Below are positions 45,968-55,756 of a DNA stretch of 64,000 nucleotides, in pieces (the stretch's first letter is position 1; each line of letters starts with the position of its first letter). The notes under the pieces were generated by a model, which worked only from the letters and a program-made list of their open reading frames with translations, was not told the origin of the DNA and made no database searches. A program made the position numbers and the translations under genes. The DNA comes from Psychromonas sp. SA13A. Lineage in GTDB: Bacteria; Pseudomonadota; Gammaproteobacteria; Enterobacterales; Psychromonadaceae. The stretch is from positions 124,001-188,000 of the forward strand of contig NZ_WTKU01000001.1 of assembly GCF_011378715.1 (NCBI RefSeq). The letters are read 5' to 3'.

Positions 45968-46420
45968 CTATACAATAAAGGTTAAAACAATATCGCCAAA
46001 GCCCCAGGTCAATGTGCCTAAAATAAGTAAAATACCTTCACTTATCCCCGCATTAAATTTAATTGAATGCATCGACTCTTTGATTAGTATGAGATATTTT
46101 TCTTCTATATCATCTAGCTCTTCTTGCACATAGTCTGGCGTTGCCTTTAATAATCTTAATTTACGTTTTTTTTGTAATATTTCGAGGCGTTTTCGTATTG
46201 ATAGCCGGCTCATTAAGACCCTTTCTTCGATAATGCCAGAAAAACCAGAAATAATACCCAATACCACTACCACACTGCCTGACCGAGAAAACCACTCAGT
46301 ATCAAGTAACTGGATCAAGGAAAAGTAATACCCTAAACCCAGTATGAGTAGAGTTAGAACAAATAAAACAACGTGATGACGTATTGAAATGGGTAATGTC
46401 GTCAACAAGCCTAGAGCCAC
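45968..46420 (-). CDS. Membrane protein overlapping corA
   Basis: 150 residues. Two helices near the N-terminus (about 13-32 and 45-65), a charged, coiled-coil-like middle (MSRLSIRKRLEILQKKRKLRLLKATPDYVQEELDDIEEKYLILIKES) and a C-terminal helix. It starts with GTG inside the last codons of corA (10-bp overlap), so it is probably translated by coupling and might assist the channel. No family recognised. Confidence 0.7.
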   Translation of the reverse strand: MALGLLTTLPISIRHHVVLFVLTLLILGLGYYFSLIQLLDTEWFSRSGSVVVVLGIISGFSGIIEERVLMSRLSIRKRLEILQKKRKLRLLKATPDYVQEELDDIEEKYLILIKESMHSIKFNAGISEGILLILGTLTWGFGDIVLTFIV

Positions 46421-47379
46421 CGTTTTTTCTTAAATAAAATAACTAAACTTAATGAAATAAAGCCCATAAAGCTGAGCAAATAATAATAACCGTGGGTTAC
46501 TTTTAACTCAGGAATATATTCAAAATTCATACCATATAATCCCGCTAAAAAACCTAACGGAATAAAGATAGCGGTGATCACCGTTAATACTCGCATGGTG
46601 GCATTTAGCTGGTGAGATGTAACGGATAAATAACCATTGATCAGATCGCTACAAATATCATAATGCATTTGCGACAAACTCAATAAGCGCTCAATACGCT
46701 CGTGAACATCGGTTACCGTATGTAGTTCAGCTTGGTTGATGATAGGCGTTTCATCCGTCACTAATATTTTCAGCTCACTACCGATATTGCTATGATAATT
46801 AAACGTCCGCTTAAGCTTAGTCAAACGAGAACGATACAGAGTAATTTCCTGCATCATTTTATCATCGCCTCCCATCTGAAACTTATCTTCTAAGGATTCT
46901 AGTTTTTCTTCAAATTCAAATAGTTTTTGAAGGTAGATACCACAACTATAATGGAAGATCCTGAGCGCTAAAGTGATCGGGCTTTTTGATAGATACTTTT
47001 CCCCTTCAACACCGAATAGTTTATCAATAGAGATAGATTTTTTAGCATGCGAAGTGATCACAATATTAGTGCCTACAAACATACCAATTTGTAAGTGCTC
47101 AAAGACTAAATCATCACCGGGATGAAAAATACCGCGATAAAGCATAAATATATATTGATCAAACAATTCAATTTTTGGTGGATGGCGATCACGTTGTACG
47201 TCTTTAATCGCTAAAGAATGGCACCCTAATTGTTTCATGAATAAGCGCTCTTTCTCTTGATCATGGGAATCAAAATCAATCCATAAAGAATCATTTTGAT
47301 TCTGCTTCCAAATCTCAACTAAGGACTCATCGCCATAAATGAATGACTTATCTTCTTTTAACAACATACATCTGATCAT
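46411..47379 (-). CDS. CorA-family divalent-cation transporter
   Basis: 322 residues. A large N-terminal cytoplasmic domain with helical funnel is followed by two C-terminal membrane helices. The pore signature GMN is intact in LAGLYGMNFEYIPEL (about 282-296). This is Mg2+ (CorA) or Zn2+ (ZntB-like) transport; the RDRHPPKIELFDQYIFMLYRG block fits the CorA branch found in marine gammaproteobacteria. Usual length. Confidence 0.9.
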   Translation of the reverse strand: MIRCMLLKEDKSFIYGDESLVEIWKQNQNDSLWIDFDSHDQEKERLFMKQLGCHSLAIKDVQRDRHPPKIELFDQYIFMLYRGIFHPGDDLVFEHLQIGMFVGTNIVITSHAKKSISIDKLFGVEGEKYLSKSPITLALRIFHYSCGIYLQKLFEFEEKLESLEDKFQMGGDDKMMQEITLYRSRLTKLKRTFNYHSNIGSELKILVTDETPIINQAELHTVTDVHERIERLLSLSQMHYDICSDLINGYLSVTSHQLNATMRVLTVITAIFIPLGFLAGLYGMNFEYIPELKVTHGYYYLLSFMGFISLSLVILFKKKRWL

Positions 47380-47879
47380 AATTATTCTCTTTTTATGACT
47401 TAAACGATTTTTAATCTTGTTTGTAACTATCTATACCCATGCCACCTCAAGATGCTTTGTCAGGCGAAACCTCGGATAGCAGAGCAAGGCGCAACATGAG
47501 GCCTTTCGAGAGATTAACTTCGTTAATCCTCTATCGGCAGGTGTAAATGCAAGCATTTAGCACCTTCAATGGTTATTCCCTTTTTGATTGTTGCAACGCA
47601 GGGCTGATGTTCGAGGTTGCGCCCCGTAGGGCAAGGCAACTTGTACCCATCTGCGTTGTTATAAAATCTCTATGTAGAATAACTATACTTCAATTTTATG
47701 CCTAACATCTCGGTACAATTTGCCTTGCTGACTTTGCATCTTGAGGTAGCATGGGTATATGTATAGTGAGCTAGGTTGGGCTTCGTGTCATCTTTTTATT
47801 GTTTATCAATAATAAATTCCTTTGTTTAGGTAAAGGTTATAAACTTTATTTTAACTTTTATAAATTTATTCGGTGAAGT
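47380..47879. other. Intergenic stretch holding a MITE-like element
   Basis: 500 bp between divergent corA and the CNNM gene. All but the flanks is the element at 47432-47759. No other gene or RNA. Confidence 0.7.
47432..47759. mobile_element. 328-bp MITE-like element with 24-bp terminal inverted repeats
   Basis: The left end starts TATACCCATGCCACCTCAAG and the right end is its reverse complement with one mismatch in 24. The interior has no gene, is GC-richer than the surroundings and has a small AAATGC-AA-GCATTT hairpin. The ends lie in a TATA context, consistent with TA target duplication. It is a non-autonomous element, with no transposase in the window. Confidence 0.8.
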
Positions 47880-48935
47880 ATGTCCTTAGAAATTATCACC
47901 TGGGTTGCCATTGCATTATGCATCTCACAATCAGCTATTTTTTCAGGGTTGAATATTGCCTTATTTTCATTAAGCCGATTACAGCTCGAAGTTGAATCAA
48001 CAAAAGGCAATAAAGAAGCTAAAAAAGTATTAGGATTACGTAATGACTCGAACTTTTTATTAACCACGATCCTGTGGGGTAATGTTGGAATCAATGTATT
48101 ATTAACCTTATTATCTGATTCTGCCTTAGCAGGAATAAGTGCTTTTCTATTTTCAACGATCGCTATCACCATCATTGGTGAGATCACGCCACAAGCTTAT
48201 TTCTCAAGAAATGCTCTGAAAATGGGCGCTTTATTAGCGCCGGTGATCAAGTTTTATCAGATTTTATTTTACCCCGTCGCTAAACCTACTGCGTTAATTT
48301 TAGACGCTTGGTTGGGTAAAGAAGGTATCACCTATTTAGCTGAGAGTGAGTTAAGTAGCATTATCCGTAAACATATTGAAGCAGAAGAAACAGATATTAA
48401 CCATGTAGAAGGTATCGGTGCGTTAAACTTTTTTAAATTGGACAAAATTTCAGTTATTGAAGAAGGTGAAGTGATCGATCCTGACTCTATTATTGCCTTG
48501 CCAACCAAGTTAGATTTACCGATTATTCCAGAGATTACGTCTGCACCGAATAATGAATTTTTAAGATTAATGAATAAATCAGGTCATCGTTGGATAGTAT
48601 TAACTAACCCACAGGGAGATCCTCTGGTGGTGGTCGATTCAGATAGCTTCTTACGTGATGTATTTTTTGAAACAGAAAACTTTGCCCCTTATAAACATTG
48701 TCATCGTCCAACCATCATTAACGATGAATCAACGATGTTAAACGATGCCATTATTAAAATGAAAATGAGCGAGTCCGTGGATAAATCTTTTGATGGCGCA
48801 ATCGAACGAGACGTGTTGCTTATTTGGGGTGAAAACAAGCGCATTATTACTGGCGCAGATATATTTGGTTTGTTGTTAAAAGGCATACAACCACCAGAAC
48901 TGCAAATTAAAACATCGACTTCGGTCAAAAGTTAA
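47880..48935 (+). CDS. CNNM/DUF21-domain membrane protein
   Basis: 351 residues. The DUF21 membrane domain (about 1-150) shows SQSAIFSGLNIALFSLSRLQLEVE and TIIGEITPQAYFSRNALK, as in CorB/CorC-type and CNNM Mg2+ transporters. A CBS-like cytoplasmic region follows (about 190-340), though the CBS pair is divergent. Probably Mg2+/Co2+ export or its control. It sits between CorA and MgtE genes, which supports cation homeostasis. Confidence 0.85.
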   Translation: MSLEIITWVAIALCISQSAIFSGLNIALFSLSRLQLEVESTKGNKEAKKVLGLRNDSNFLLTTILWGNVGINVLLTLLSDSALAGISAFLFSTIAITIIGEITPQAYFSRNALKMGALLAPVIKFYQILFYPVAKPTALILDAWLGKEGITYLAESELSSIIRKHIEAEETDINHVEGIGALNFFKLDKISVIEEGEVIDPDSIIALPTKLDLPIIPEITSAPNNEFLRLMNKSGHRWIVLTNPQGDPLVVVDSDSFLRDVFFETENFAPYKHCHRPTIINDESTMLNDAIIKMKMSESVDKSFDGAIERDVLLIWGENKRIITGADIFGLLLKGIQPPELQIKTSTSVKS

Positions 48936-49015
48936 ATTAACACTAAAGCCAAGTTCGTATTAATGCGACTCTACCGATAACAATCATTTGCCGGCTGAAA
49001 AACGATAAAGCTTAC

Positions 49016-49051
49016 GAAACTATACCCGCGTTTGAAACTACACCCGCGTTT
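49016..49051. repeat. 18-bp tandem duplication before the MscS gene
   Basis: GAAACTATACCCGCGTTT and GAAACTACACCCGCGTTT, one difference, placed 22 bp before the start codon. Confidence 0.85.
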
Positions 49052-49073
49052 AAAGGCGACTAAAGGAACTTTT

Positions 49074-49952
49074 ATGAACTTAACACAAATCAACGACATC
49101 TTATCGTATAAGATCCTAACCGTAGCCGATCACGCTATTACCCTAGGCAGTATTTTGTTGATACCTTCTGTATTAATTATGGGGATAATATTAACACGCT
49201 GGATAGCAAAATTGATCACTAAACGTTTAGTCTCAAAGAAAACGGATCCTAATATTATCCATTTGCTGCTACGTATGTTCTACGTGATTGCAATGGCAAT
49301 CTTACTAATAACAACACTAGATTTAATTAACGTGCCAATCACCGCATTTGCTTTTTTATCCGGTGCGATTGCGATTGGCTTTGGTTTTGGTGCACAAAAT
49401 ATTATTAATAACTTCATTAGTGGCTGGATATTAATGTGGGAACGCCCAATACGTATTGGTGATTTTTTAGAAGTTGAAGATGCGAAAGGAGTCGTTGAAG
49501 AAATCAACACTCGCTCTACACGAATACGTCGAGTAGATGGCGTACACCTGCTTATTCCAAATAGTAAATTATTGGAAAATACCGTTGTTAACTGGACCTT
49601 AATTGACACCTTGGTTAGAACATCCGTTACAGTAGGCGTCGCTTATGGGTCACCAGCAAGAAAAGTAGCGGATCTGATCATGCAAGCCACTAAGGAACAA
49701 CAAAAAATCGTGATGTCACCAGCGCCTGTTGTTACCTTTGAAGACTTCGGTGATAACGCTCTCATGTTTGAAGTTACCTTTTGGTTAGATTCAACCGCAG
49801 AAGGCGGTTTAAGGGTGATGCGAAGTAATATTCGTTTTCGATTAGAAGAGTTATTTGAAGAGCATAATATTATCGTAGCTTATCCACAAAGAGACCTTCA
49901 TATTGACGGCTCATTAACTCTTAATAGAGAGAGAGTTTCCATTAAAAAATAA
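49074..49952 (+). CDS. Small-conductance mechanosensitive channel (MscS family), first copy
   Basis: 292 residues. Three membrane helices; the pore helix is visible as AFAFLSGAIAIGFGFGAQNIINNFISGWILMWERPIRIGD. The beta domain VVEEINTRSTRIRRVDGVHLLIPNSKLLENTVVNW follows. AAAGGAACTT fixes the ATG at 49074; an upstream TTG frame from 49032 runs through the duplication and is rejected. It opens under hypo-osmotic stress. Confidence 0.92.
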   Translation: MNLTQINDILSYKILTVADHAITLGSILLIPSVLIMGIILTRWIAKLITKRLVSKKTDPNIIHLLLRMFYVIAMAILLITTLDLINVPITAFAFLSGAIAIGFGFGAQNIINNFISGWILMWERPIRIGDFLEVEDAKGVVEEINTRSTRIRRVDGVHLLIPNSKLLENTVVNWTLIDTLVRTSVTVGVAYGSPARKVADLIMQATKEQQKIVMSPAPVVTFEDFGDNALMFEVTFWLDSTAEGGLRVMRSNIRFRLEELFEEHNIIVAYPQRDLHIDGSLTLNRERVSIKK

Positions 49953-50176
49953 TAGGTACTGTTTACATTTTTTAATAATGTTCGGGCCATTAATCGCATC
50001 GTTGTGATTAATGGCCGACACTCAGCAATAAATACTGCCTAAATAGCGATGACAAATAGCGATATATTAAACGTTTAACCACCACTAACGAGTAAGTAGT
50101 GGTAGTAATAAAATAGGTTATTGTTAAACTTCAGCAAATAAAAAAATACACCAGATTTAAGCGAGCACCCGTAATT
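49953..50176. other. Spacer between the two MscS genes with hairpins
   Basis: GGCCATTAATC/GATTAATGGCC (49985-49995 with 50006-50016) is a perfect 11-bp stem, and ACCACTA/TAGTGGT lies at 50081-50103. Neither has a T tract, so partial termination or mRNA processing is possible. Confidence 0.6.
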
Positions 50177-51037
50177 ATGTTTGAAAAACTCTTTTCAATT
50201 GATTTCACCAGCAACTCTTTTTTTCAAGCACTAATCAACAGCAATAGTGTATTAACTATCCTGCTCATTTTAGTATTAATGGGCAGTAAAGTTTATATCT
50301 TGAAATTACTGCAGCAAAAAGGGAAATCTAATAAGCGCTTAAAAATGAATATTGTAAATAATGCTATTACGATACTTATTTTTATTGGCATCTTTAATAT
50401 TTGGGCCGCTGAATTTCATGAATTTGCTATTTCAATTGCCGCTTTTGTGGTTGCTATTGTGATTGCGACGAGGGAGTTTATTCAATGCTTTATTGGCTTT
50501 TTATATATTGTATCAAGCCGACCTTTTCGTATCGGAGACTGGATACAAGTAGGCGATAGTTATGGTGAAGTGCATTCCATTGACTGGGCTAAATTAACCT
50601 TATTGGAGGTCAACATTGATGCCTATGAGTACACAGGGAAAACCTTGTATGTACCTAATAGCAAATTAATTACCTCATCCATTAAAAACTTAAACTTTCT
50701 AAAACGATATGCCATGCATCATTTTACAATCACACGAGATGGCAGTGTTAATCCCTTTGTTTTTTTAGAAGAACTATATGAAAAAGCACATAGTTACTGC
50801 GCAGATTTTAACGATGTAGCAATACGTTACAACCAACTAATTGAAAATCGTTTAGATGTTCACATCGCAGGCCCTGAGCCACATATTCAAGTGGCCACTT
50901 CAGAGATTGGAGATACACAATTATTATTTACTATTTTCTGCCCCACTGACCGTGCGCTAGAAATTGAACAGAGCTTGACCGCAGACTTTATGAAATTGTG
51001 GTTTGAGCAACAACAATTAATGCAAAATAATAAATAA
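50177..51037 (+). CDS. MscS-family channel protein, second divergent copy
   Basis: 286 residues. Two or three membrane helices, then the MscS beta domain (FRIGDWIQVGDSYGEVHSIDWAKLTLLEVNIDAYEYTGKTLYVPNSKLITSSIKN). The pore helix lacks the glycine pattern of the first copy (IAAFVVAIVIATREFIQCFIGF), so gating and conduction may differ. No ribosome site is seen. Confidence 0.85.
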   Translation: MFEKLFSIDFTSNSFFQALINSNSVLTILLILVLMGSKVYILKLLQQKGKSNKRLKMNIVNNAITILIFIGIFNIWAAEFHEFAISIAAFVVAIVIATREFIQCFIGFLYIVSSRPFRIGDWIQVGDSYGEVHSIDWAKLTLLEVNIDAYEYTGKTLYVPNSKLITSSIKNLNFLKRYAMHHFTITRDGSVNPFVFLEELYEKAHSYCADFNDVAIRYNQLIENRLDVHIAGPEPHIQVATSEIGDTQLLFTIFCPTDRALEIEQSLTADFMKLWFEQQQLMQNNK

Positions 51038-51139
51038 CTAGGCAAAGTTAAAATCAAATAAACGATTGAATAAAAAGCTAAATAACCCCGTTTTTCTAGC
51101 GGCATAAAATTCATCGCACAAATAAAAAAAGGAGGGTTT

Positions 51140-52486
51140 ATGGTAGTAGAACTATTACCCGATTACATTGAAAAAATTAATAATAGCTTTGAATCAGAAC
51201 AGGATATTAGCGTATTAGTTGCAGAAATTGAGCAACAGCTATCCGATGAACAAATTGCGGTTTTATTAGAGTCATTCCCAGTTAAACTCAGGATCAGCTT
51301 ATGGAAAACATTAGCTGAAGAAACACAGCAAAATGTGTTTATCGTGATGAAGCATGAATCTAGGGAGTTACTACTTGGTACTCTGGAGGATGAAGACTGC
51401 TTTCCCCTATTAACTAAGCTGGACGCGGTAGATCTTTTAGAGTTATCTGAAAGTCTAAATGATCGTTTTGTTGATTATGCTGTCACTAACATGACTGCAA
51501 AGCAACGTAGTTTATATAAAAAGTCCTGTGATTATTCACTTGATGAAGTAGGTCATTGGCAAAACTTTACTGAAGTTCAAATACCACAACAGTTGAAGCT
51601 ATCGACGGTAAAAAAAGTATGTAGTAAGAACTTACCTTCTTTTACTGATGTTATTTATATCGTCGATAAGAACGCAGCATTAGTTGGTGAGATTGCATTA
51701 AATGCGGTCTTTAAAGCGAATACTGATGAAGAGTTTCACGCTTTAATTAATACAGATGTGGAGTTTGTTAGCAGTAATGATGACATTGCTGATGCATCTG
51801 AAATGTTGATTGACTCAGATAAGTCTGCATTACCGGTTATTGATGAGAACCGTTGTTTAACTGGACGTTTAGATTTACCTACTGCGTATCGTTATAAAGA
51901 ACAAATTATCGAAGCACAATTAATTCAATCTGCCGGTTTAGTGGAAGAGGAAGATTTATTCGGTAATGTTTGGCAAAGCTCAAAAAACCGCGCGGTATGG
52001 TTAGGTATTAACTTAGTAACGGCTTTCTTAGCCTCTTGGTTTATTGGTTTATTTGAAGCCACCATTCAACAAGTAGTTGCTTTGGCGGTATTAATGCCAG
52101 TGGTTGCCTCAATGGGTGGGATATCAGGTAGCCAAACGATTACCTTAATCATACGAGGTTTAGCGCTTGGACAAATTAACGATGCCAATAAAAAAGATAT
52201 CATCACTAAAGAACTTAAAGTGGGTGCTATTAACGGAGTGTTATGGGCGATTGTGATTGGTGCTATCACCTTTGTTTGGTTTGATAACCCACTGCTTTCA
52301 TTGACTATCTTTATTTCTATCTTAGGTAATATTTTAATCGCCTCTTTATCTGGTGTTTGGGTACCTTGGATATTAAGTAAATTTAATATTGATCCCGCTT
52401 TATCAGGCTCAGTGGTATTAACCACTGTGACCGATATTTTTGGATTTATTGTATTCCTAGGACTTGGTAGTTTGTTGCTACTATAG
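51140..52486 (+). CDS. mgtE: Magnesium transporter MgtE
   Basis: 448 residues. N-terminal superhelical domain (about 1-130), CBS pair (about 140-265), then five membrane helices with the signatures PVVASMGGISGSQTITLIIRG and NILIASLSGVWVPW. It is a Mg2+ channel shut by high internal Mg2+ through the CBS pair. AAAGGAGGG before the ATG is a very strong ribosome site. With CorA and the CNNM protein, this makes three unrelated Mg2+-type systems in 6 kb. Confidence 0.94.
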   Translation: MVVELLPDYIEKINNSFESEQDISVLVAEIEQQLSDEQIAVLLESFPVKLRISLWKTLAEETQQNVFIVMKHESRELLLGTLEDEDCFPLLTKLDAVDLLELSESLNDRFVDYAVTNMTAKQRSLYKKSCDYSLDEVGHWQNFTEVQIPQQLKLSTVKKVCSKNLPSFTDVIYIVDKNAALVGEIALNAVFKANTDEEFHALINTDVEFVSSNDDIADASEMLIDSDKSALPVIDENRCLTGRLDLPTAYRYKEQIIEAQLIQSAGLVEEEDLFGNVWQSSKNRAVWLGINLVTAFLASWFIGLFEATIQQVVALAVLMPVVASMGGISGSQTITLIIRGLALGQINDANKKDIITKELKVGAINGVLWAIVIGAITFVWFDNPLLSLTIFISILGNILIASLSGVWVPWILSKFNIDPALSGSVVLTTVTDIFGFIVFLGLGSLLLL

Positions 52487-52511
52487 TTGAAGACTAAACA
52501 TATCTCTTCCA

Positions 52512-52544
52512 GAGGCATTAATTAATGACAGCCGTTAATGCCTC
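52512..52544 (+). terminator. Hairpin after mgtE
   Basis: A perfect 10-bp stem GAGGCATTAA/TTAATGCCTC followed by GGGTTCTTT. The T tract is imperfect. Confidence 0.6.
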
Positions 52545-52701
52545 GGGTTCTTTACCTACCTCTTCATCAAAACCTTAACCAAACTCTTTATTACTGGATT
52601 ATTTATTACCCATCAAACTATTTATAACTAGCCACTGTTGCGGAAACTTTCTCTCGATACTCGCAACACATCAGCACAATAAGTAATCTTAACGTACAGG
52701 C

Positions 52702-53550
52702 TTACTGTCTAATATTAGGGAATAATTTTAAGGCTTGTTCAATTGTTTCTCTTTTTTGATTATTAGCTAAATAATTAGCATAAATATCACGGCTGAATAC
52801 AGGTGCGTTTTCTACTAAAAAGAGTTGGTTATCAGATAAATACTTAAACGTTATTTGACGCGGTAAGTAAGCAGCTCCACCAACTTCTAAAATAAAATTC
52901 AATGCGATCTTAGGTTGGCTCATAAAGTGCTTTGCTTCTGGAGCGTCTTGAAACTCACGTAAGTATTGGGCCGTAATAGACTCACCATAATCCACCATAA
53001 TAAAATCATTCAATGGCGTTGCATTACGCGCATGCTCAGGGTCTGTCGTTACTAAATGTAAGGGGACAGTCGCCACTTTTTCGGAGATAATTTCACCTAC
53101 AAAAGTAGGCTCAAACAGGAAACCGATATCGATAATACGATTTAATAAACTTTTGCGTAATTCCGGTGCGCTATAGGTGCTGGTTAACAAGCTAACATCT
53201 TCAATATTAAGATGGATTTTTTGCAGCCAATTTTGCAAAACTATATCCCATATTGTACTTTTTGCACCGACCACTAACTGCATTGAGTGTTGTGCGGTGA
53301 TCCCTACATCTTGCTTGGTCTTTTGCCACATAAAAATTAGCTCGTTGGCATGTTTGATTAAACGATGCCCCTCCGGTGTTAATTTTAAATGCTTTTTACT
53401 GCGGTCAAAGAGTAAAACACCCAAGTCATCTTCCAATAACTTAATGCGCGCACTCACTGCAGATTGAGTAATAAACAAGTTTTCTGATGCAATACGAAAA
53501 TGTAAAGAGCGACTCACTTCTAGAAATGTTTTTAATAACTCTATTTTCAT
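52702..53550 (-). CDS. LysR-family regulator, HdfR-like
   Basis: 282 residues. Helix-turn-helix (about 1-60: MKIELLKTFLEVSRSLHFRIASENLFITQSAVSARIKLLEDDLG) and a substrate-binding-type effector domain. The N-terminus is like HdfR. A GTG four codons upstream (53562) is less likely than this ATG. It is divergent from rimK by about 240 bp, so it is a candidate regulator of the rimK operon, which is inference. Confidence 0.9.
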   Translation of the reverse strand: MKIELLKTFLEVSRSLHFRIASENLFITQSAVSARIKLLEDDLGVLLFDRSKKHLKLTPEGHRLIKHANELIFMWQKTKQDVGITAQHSMQLVVGAKSTIWDIVLQNWLQKIHLNIEDVSLLTSTYSAPELRKSLLNRIIDIGFLFEPTFVGEIISEKVATVPLHLVTTDPEHARNATPLNDFIMVDYGESITAQYLREFQDAPEAKHFMSQPKIALNFILEVGGAAYLPRQITFKYLSDNQLFLVENAPVFSRDIYANYLANNQKRETIEQALKLFPNIRQ

Positions 53551-53788
53551 ACACTTACCCACTAATCAAAAATTTTAATCAAAGACCCGAAAACAATTAA
53601 TTTTATTATATAGCGTTTTGTTTATACACTCTACGAACTTAATCTGAGTTCGAATTTAAAGCCACTTTTTAACAGTAAGTTTGTTGGTTTGCATGTGTAA
53701 CCCAACCCTGTTTAAACAATGCTAAGACTCAGTATCAACATGCTAACCATCTAACGTATTAATGGTATTAAATACAGGAATAACACTT

Positions 53789-54694
53789 ATGAAAATTGCA
53801 ATTTTATCTAGAAACCCAAAATTATATTCTACTCGTCGCTTAAAAGAAGCTGGCGAAGCGCAAGGCCATGAAGTGGATATTATCGATACATTACATTGTT
53901 ATATGGATATCACCAGTAGCCGCCCTACTGTTCGTTATCACGGTAAAGAACTACCACATTACGATGCGATTATTCCGCGTATTGGTGCATCTGTTACATT
54001 TTACGGTACTGCTGTTGCACGCCAATTTGAAATGATGGGCACTTATAATGTCAATGAATCTGTAGCAATAAGCCGCTCACGTGACAAATTGCGTTCAATG
54101 CAATTATTGTCTAGAAAAGGCATCGGTATGCCACGTACTGGGTTTGCTAATAAACCAGATAACATTAAAGATTTAATCAAGAATGTTGGTGGTGCACCTG
54201 TAGTAATTAAGCTACTTGAAGGTACACAGGGGATCGGTGTGGTATTGGCTGATACAGCTAAAGCAGCTGAAAGTATCATCGAAGCATTCATGGGCCTTCA
54301 AGCGAATATTTTAGTACAAGAGTTCATCAAAGAAGCTGGTGGTGCTGATATTCGTTGTTTAGTGATTGGCGGAAAAGTTGTTGCGGCAATGAAACGTCAA
54401 GGTGCAGAGGGCGAGTTCCGCTCTAACTTACACCGAGGTGGTTCTGCTGTGGTAGTTAAACTAACCAAAGAAGAACGTGAGACAGCGATTAATGCGGCAA
54501 AAATTATGGGGTTAAATTTCTGTGGTGTTGACTTATTACGCGCAGAAAGTGGCCCAATGGTAATGGAAGTAAACTCATCTCCAGGTTTAGAAGGTATCGA
54601 GAAAGCGACTGGGAAAAACATTGCAGGGATGGTCTTTGACTTTATTGAAAAGAAACCGAAAGCTGTGACCAATAAAACTCGTGGTAAAGGATAG
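53789..54694 (+). CDS. rimK: ATP-grasp ligase RimK
   Basis: 301 residues. RimK adds glutamates to the C-terminus of ribosomal protein S6 (and can make poly-glutamate). [28 protein letters not shown], the ATP-grasp loop [15 protein letters not shown] and [32 protein letters not shown] are close to E. coli RimK by eye. AGGAATAACACTT supports the ATG at 53789. First gene of a three-gene operon. Confidence 0.95.
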   Translation: MKIAILSRNPKLYSTRRLKEAGEAQGHEVDIIDTLHCYMDITSSRPTVRYHGKELPHYDAIIPRIGASVTFYGTAVARQFEMMGTYNVNESVAISRSRDKLRSMQLLSRKGIGMPRTGFANKPDNIKDLIKNVGGAPVVIKLLEGTQGIGVVLADTAKAAESIIEAFMGLQANILVQEFIKEAGGADIRCLVIGGKVVAAMKRQGAEGEFRSNLHRGGSAVVVKLTKEERETAINAAKIMGLNFCGVDLLRAESGPMVMEVNSSPGLEGIEKATGKNIAGMVFDFIEKKPKAVTNKTRGKG

Positions 54695-54697
54695 AGC

Positions 54698-55744
54698 ATG
54701 AAAAAATTACGCATAGGTGACTTTGATATTTTACCTGGTACACAGTGTAAAATTGAACTGCCGGTAGCAAAGTTGTATACCGATGCCGATGTTTCATTAC
54801 CCGTACAAATTATTCGTGGCGCAAAAGATGGCCCAACTATTTTTATTAGTGCAGCTGTACATGGCGATGAGTTAAATGGTATTGAAATTATTAGGCGTTT
54901 AATCAACAAACCTAATTTCAAAATTATTCGCGGTACCGTGATCGCGGTACCTATGGTTAATGTTTATGGCGTAGTAAATCAAAGTCGCTATATGCCCGAT
55001 AGACGTGATTTAAATCGTTGCTTCCCAGGATCTCCAAAGGGATCCTTAGCGGCGCGTGTTGCACATATATTCTTAACACAGATTGTAAAACACTGTGACT
55101 ATGGCATTGATTTGCATACGGGAGCGATTCATCGCTCCAACTTACCGCAAATCCGTGGTGATATGACCGACCCAGAAACCAAAGAATTGGCACAAGTTTT
55201 TGCTGTACCGGTTATTTTACACTCTAATGTACTAGATGGTTCTTTACGTGAGTCTGCCGTCGAAAATGGCACCAAAGTACTATTATATGAAGCAGGTGAA
55301 GCATTGCGCTTTGATGATTTCTCTATTCATGCGGGTATCAAAGGAATAGAAAATGTATTACGCCATCTTAAGATGATGCGTAAAACAACCTCTAAACGTA
55401 AATTAAATGAACCCTATATTGCTAATAGCAGTGGTTGGTTACGTGCTAACGCTAGTGGAGTTGTAAAGCACTTAGTAGAACTAGGCGATCGCGTAACTGC
55501 AGGTGACAAACTAGCTGAAATTGGTAGCCCTTACGGTGAAATCTTAGGTGTTGTTAAAGCCACTCGCTCTGGTATTTTGATCGGCCAACAAAATATACCT
55601 TTGGTACAAGAAGGTGAAGCAATGTTCCACATTGCGTATTTTAAAGAAGATGATGAAGCGGTGCAGGAACACATTGAATCAGTACAAGATTTTCTGCGTC
55701 CTGAAGATGATATGAATACACATAGTGCATTAAGAGCGGAATAA
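54698..55744 (+). CDS. Succinylglutamate desuccinylase/aspartoacylase-family zinc hydrolase
   Basis: 348 residues, 3 bp after rimK. Zinc ligands HGDE (SAAVHGDELNGIE, about 53-56) and His of DLHTG (about 146) are intact, as is the PDRRDLNRCFPG substrate loop. The C-terminal 90 residues read like a lipoyl/biotinyl-type carrier fold (GDRVTAGDKLAEIGSPYGE). It is not AstE by context; pairing with RimK suggests removal or trimming of acyl or glutamyl groups. The exact substrate is unknown. Confidence 0.88.
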   Translation: MKKLRIGDFDILPGTQCKIELPVAKLYTDADVSLPVQIIRGAKDGPTIFISAAVHGDELNGIEIIRRLINKPNFKIIRGTVIAVPMVNVYGVVNQSRYMPDRRDLNRCFPGSPKGSLAARVAHIFLTQIVKHCDYGIDLHTGAIHRSNLPQIRGDMTDPETKELAQVFAVPVILHSNVLDGSLRESAVENGTKVLLYEAGEALRFDDFSIHAGIKGIENVLRHLKMMRKTTSKRKLNEPYIANSSGWLRANASGVVKHLVELGDRVTAGDKLAEIGSPYGEILGVVKATRSGILIGQQNIPLVQEGEAMFHIAYFKEDDEAVQEHIESVQDFLRPEDDMNTHSALRAE

Positions 55745-55756
55745 GAGGTCAATAAC

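Noticed and set aside
54698-55744. AstE of the arginine succinyltransferase pathway
   Set aside because: No astCADB genes nearby and the gene is embedded in a rimK operon; the family name fits but the pathway does not.
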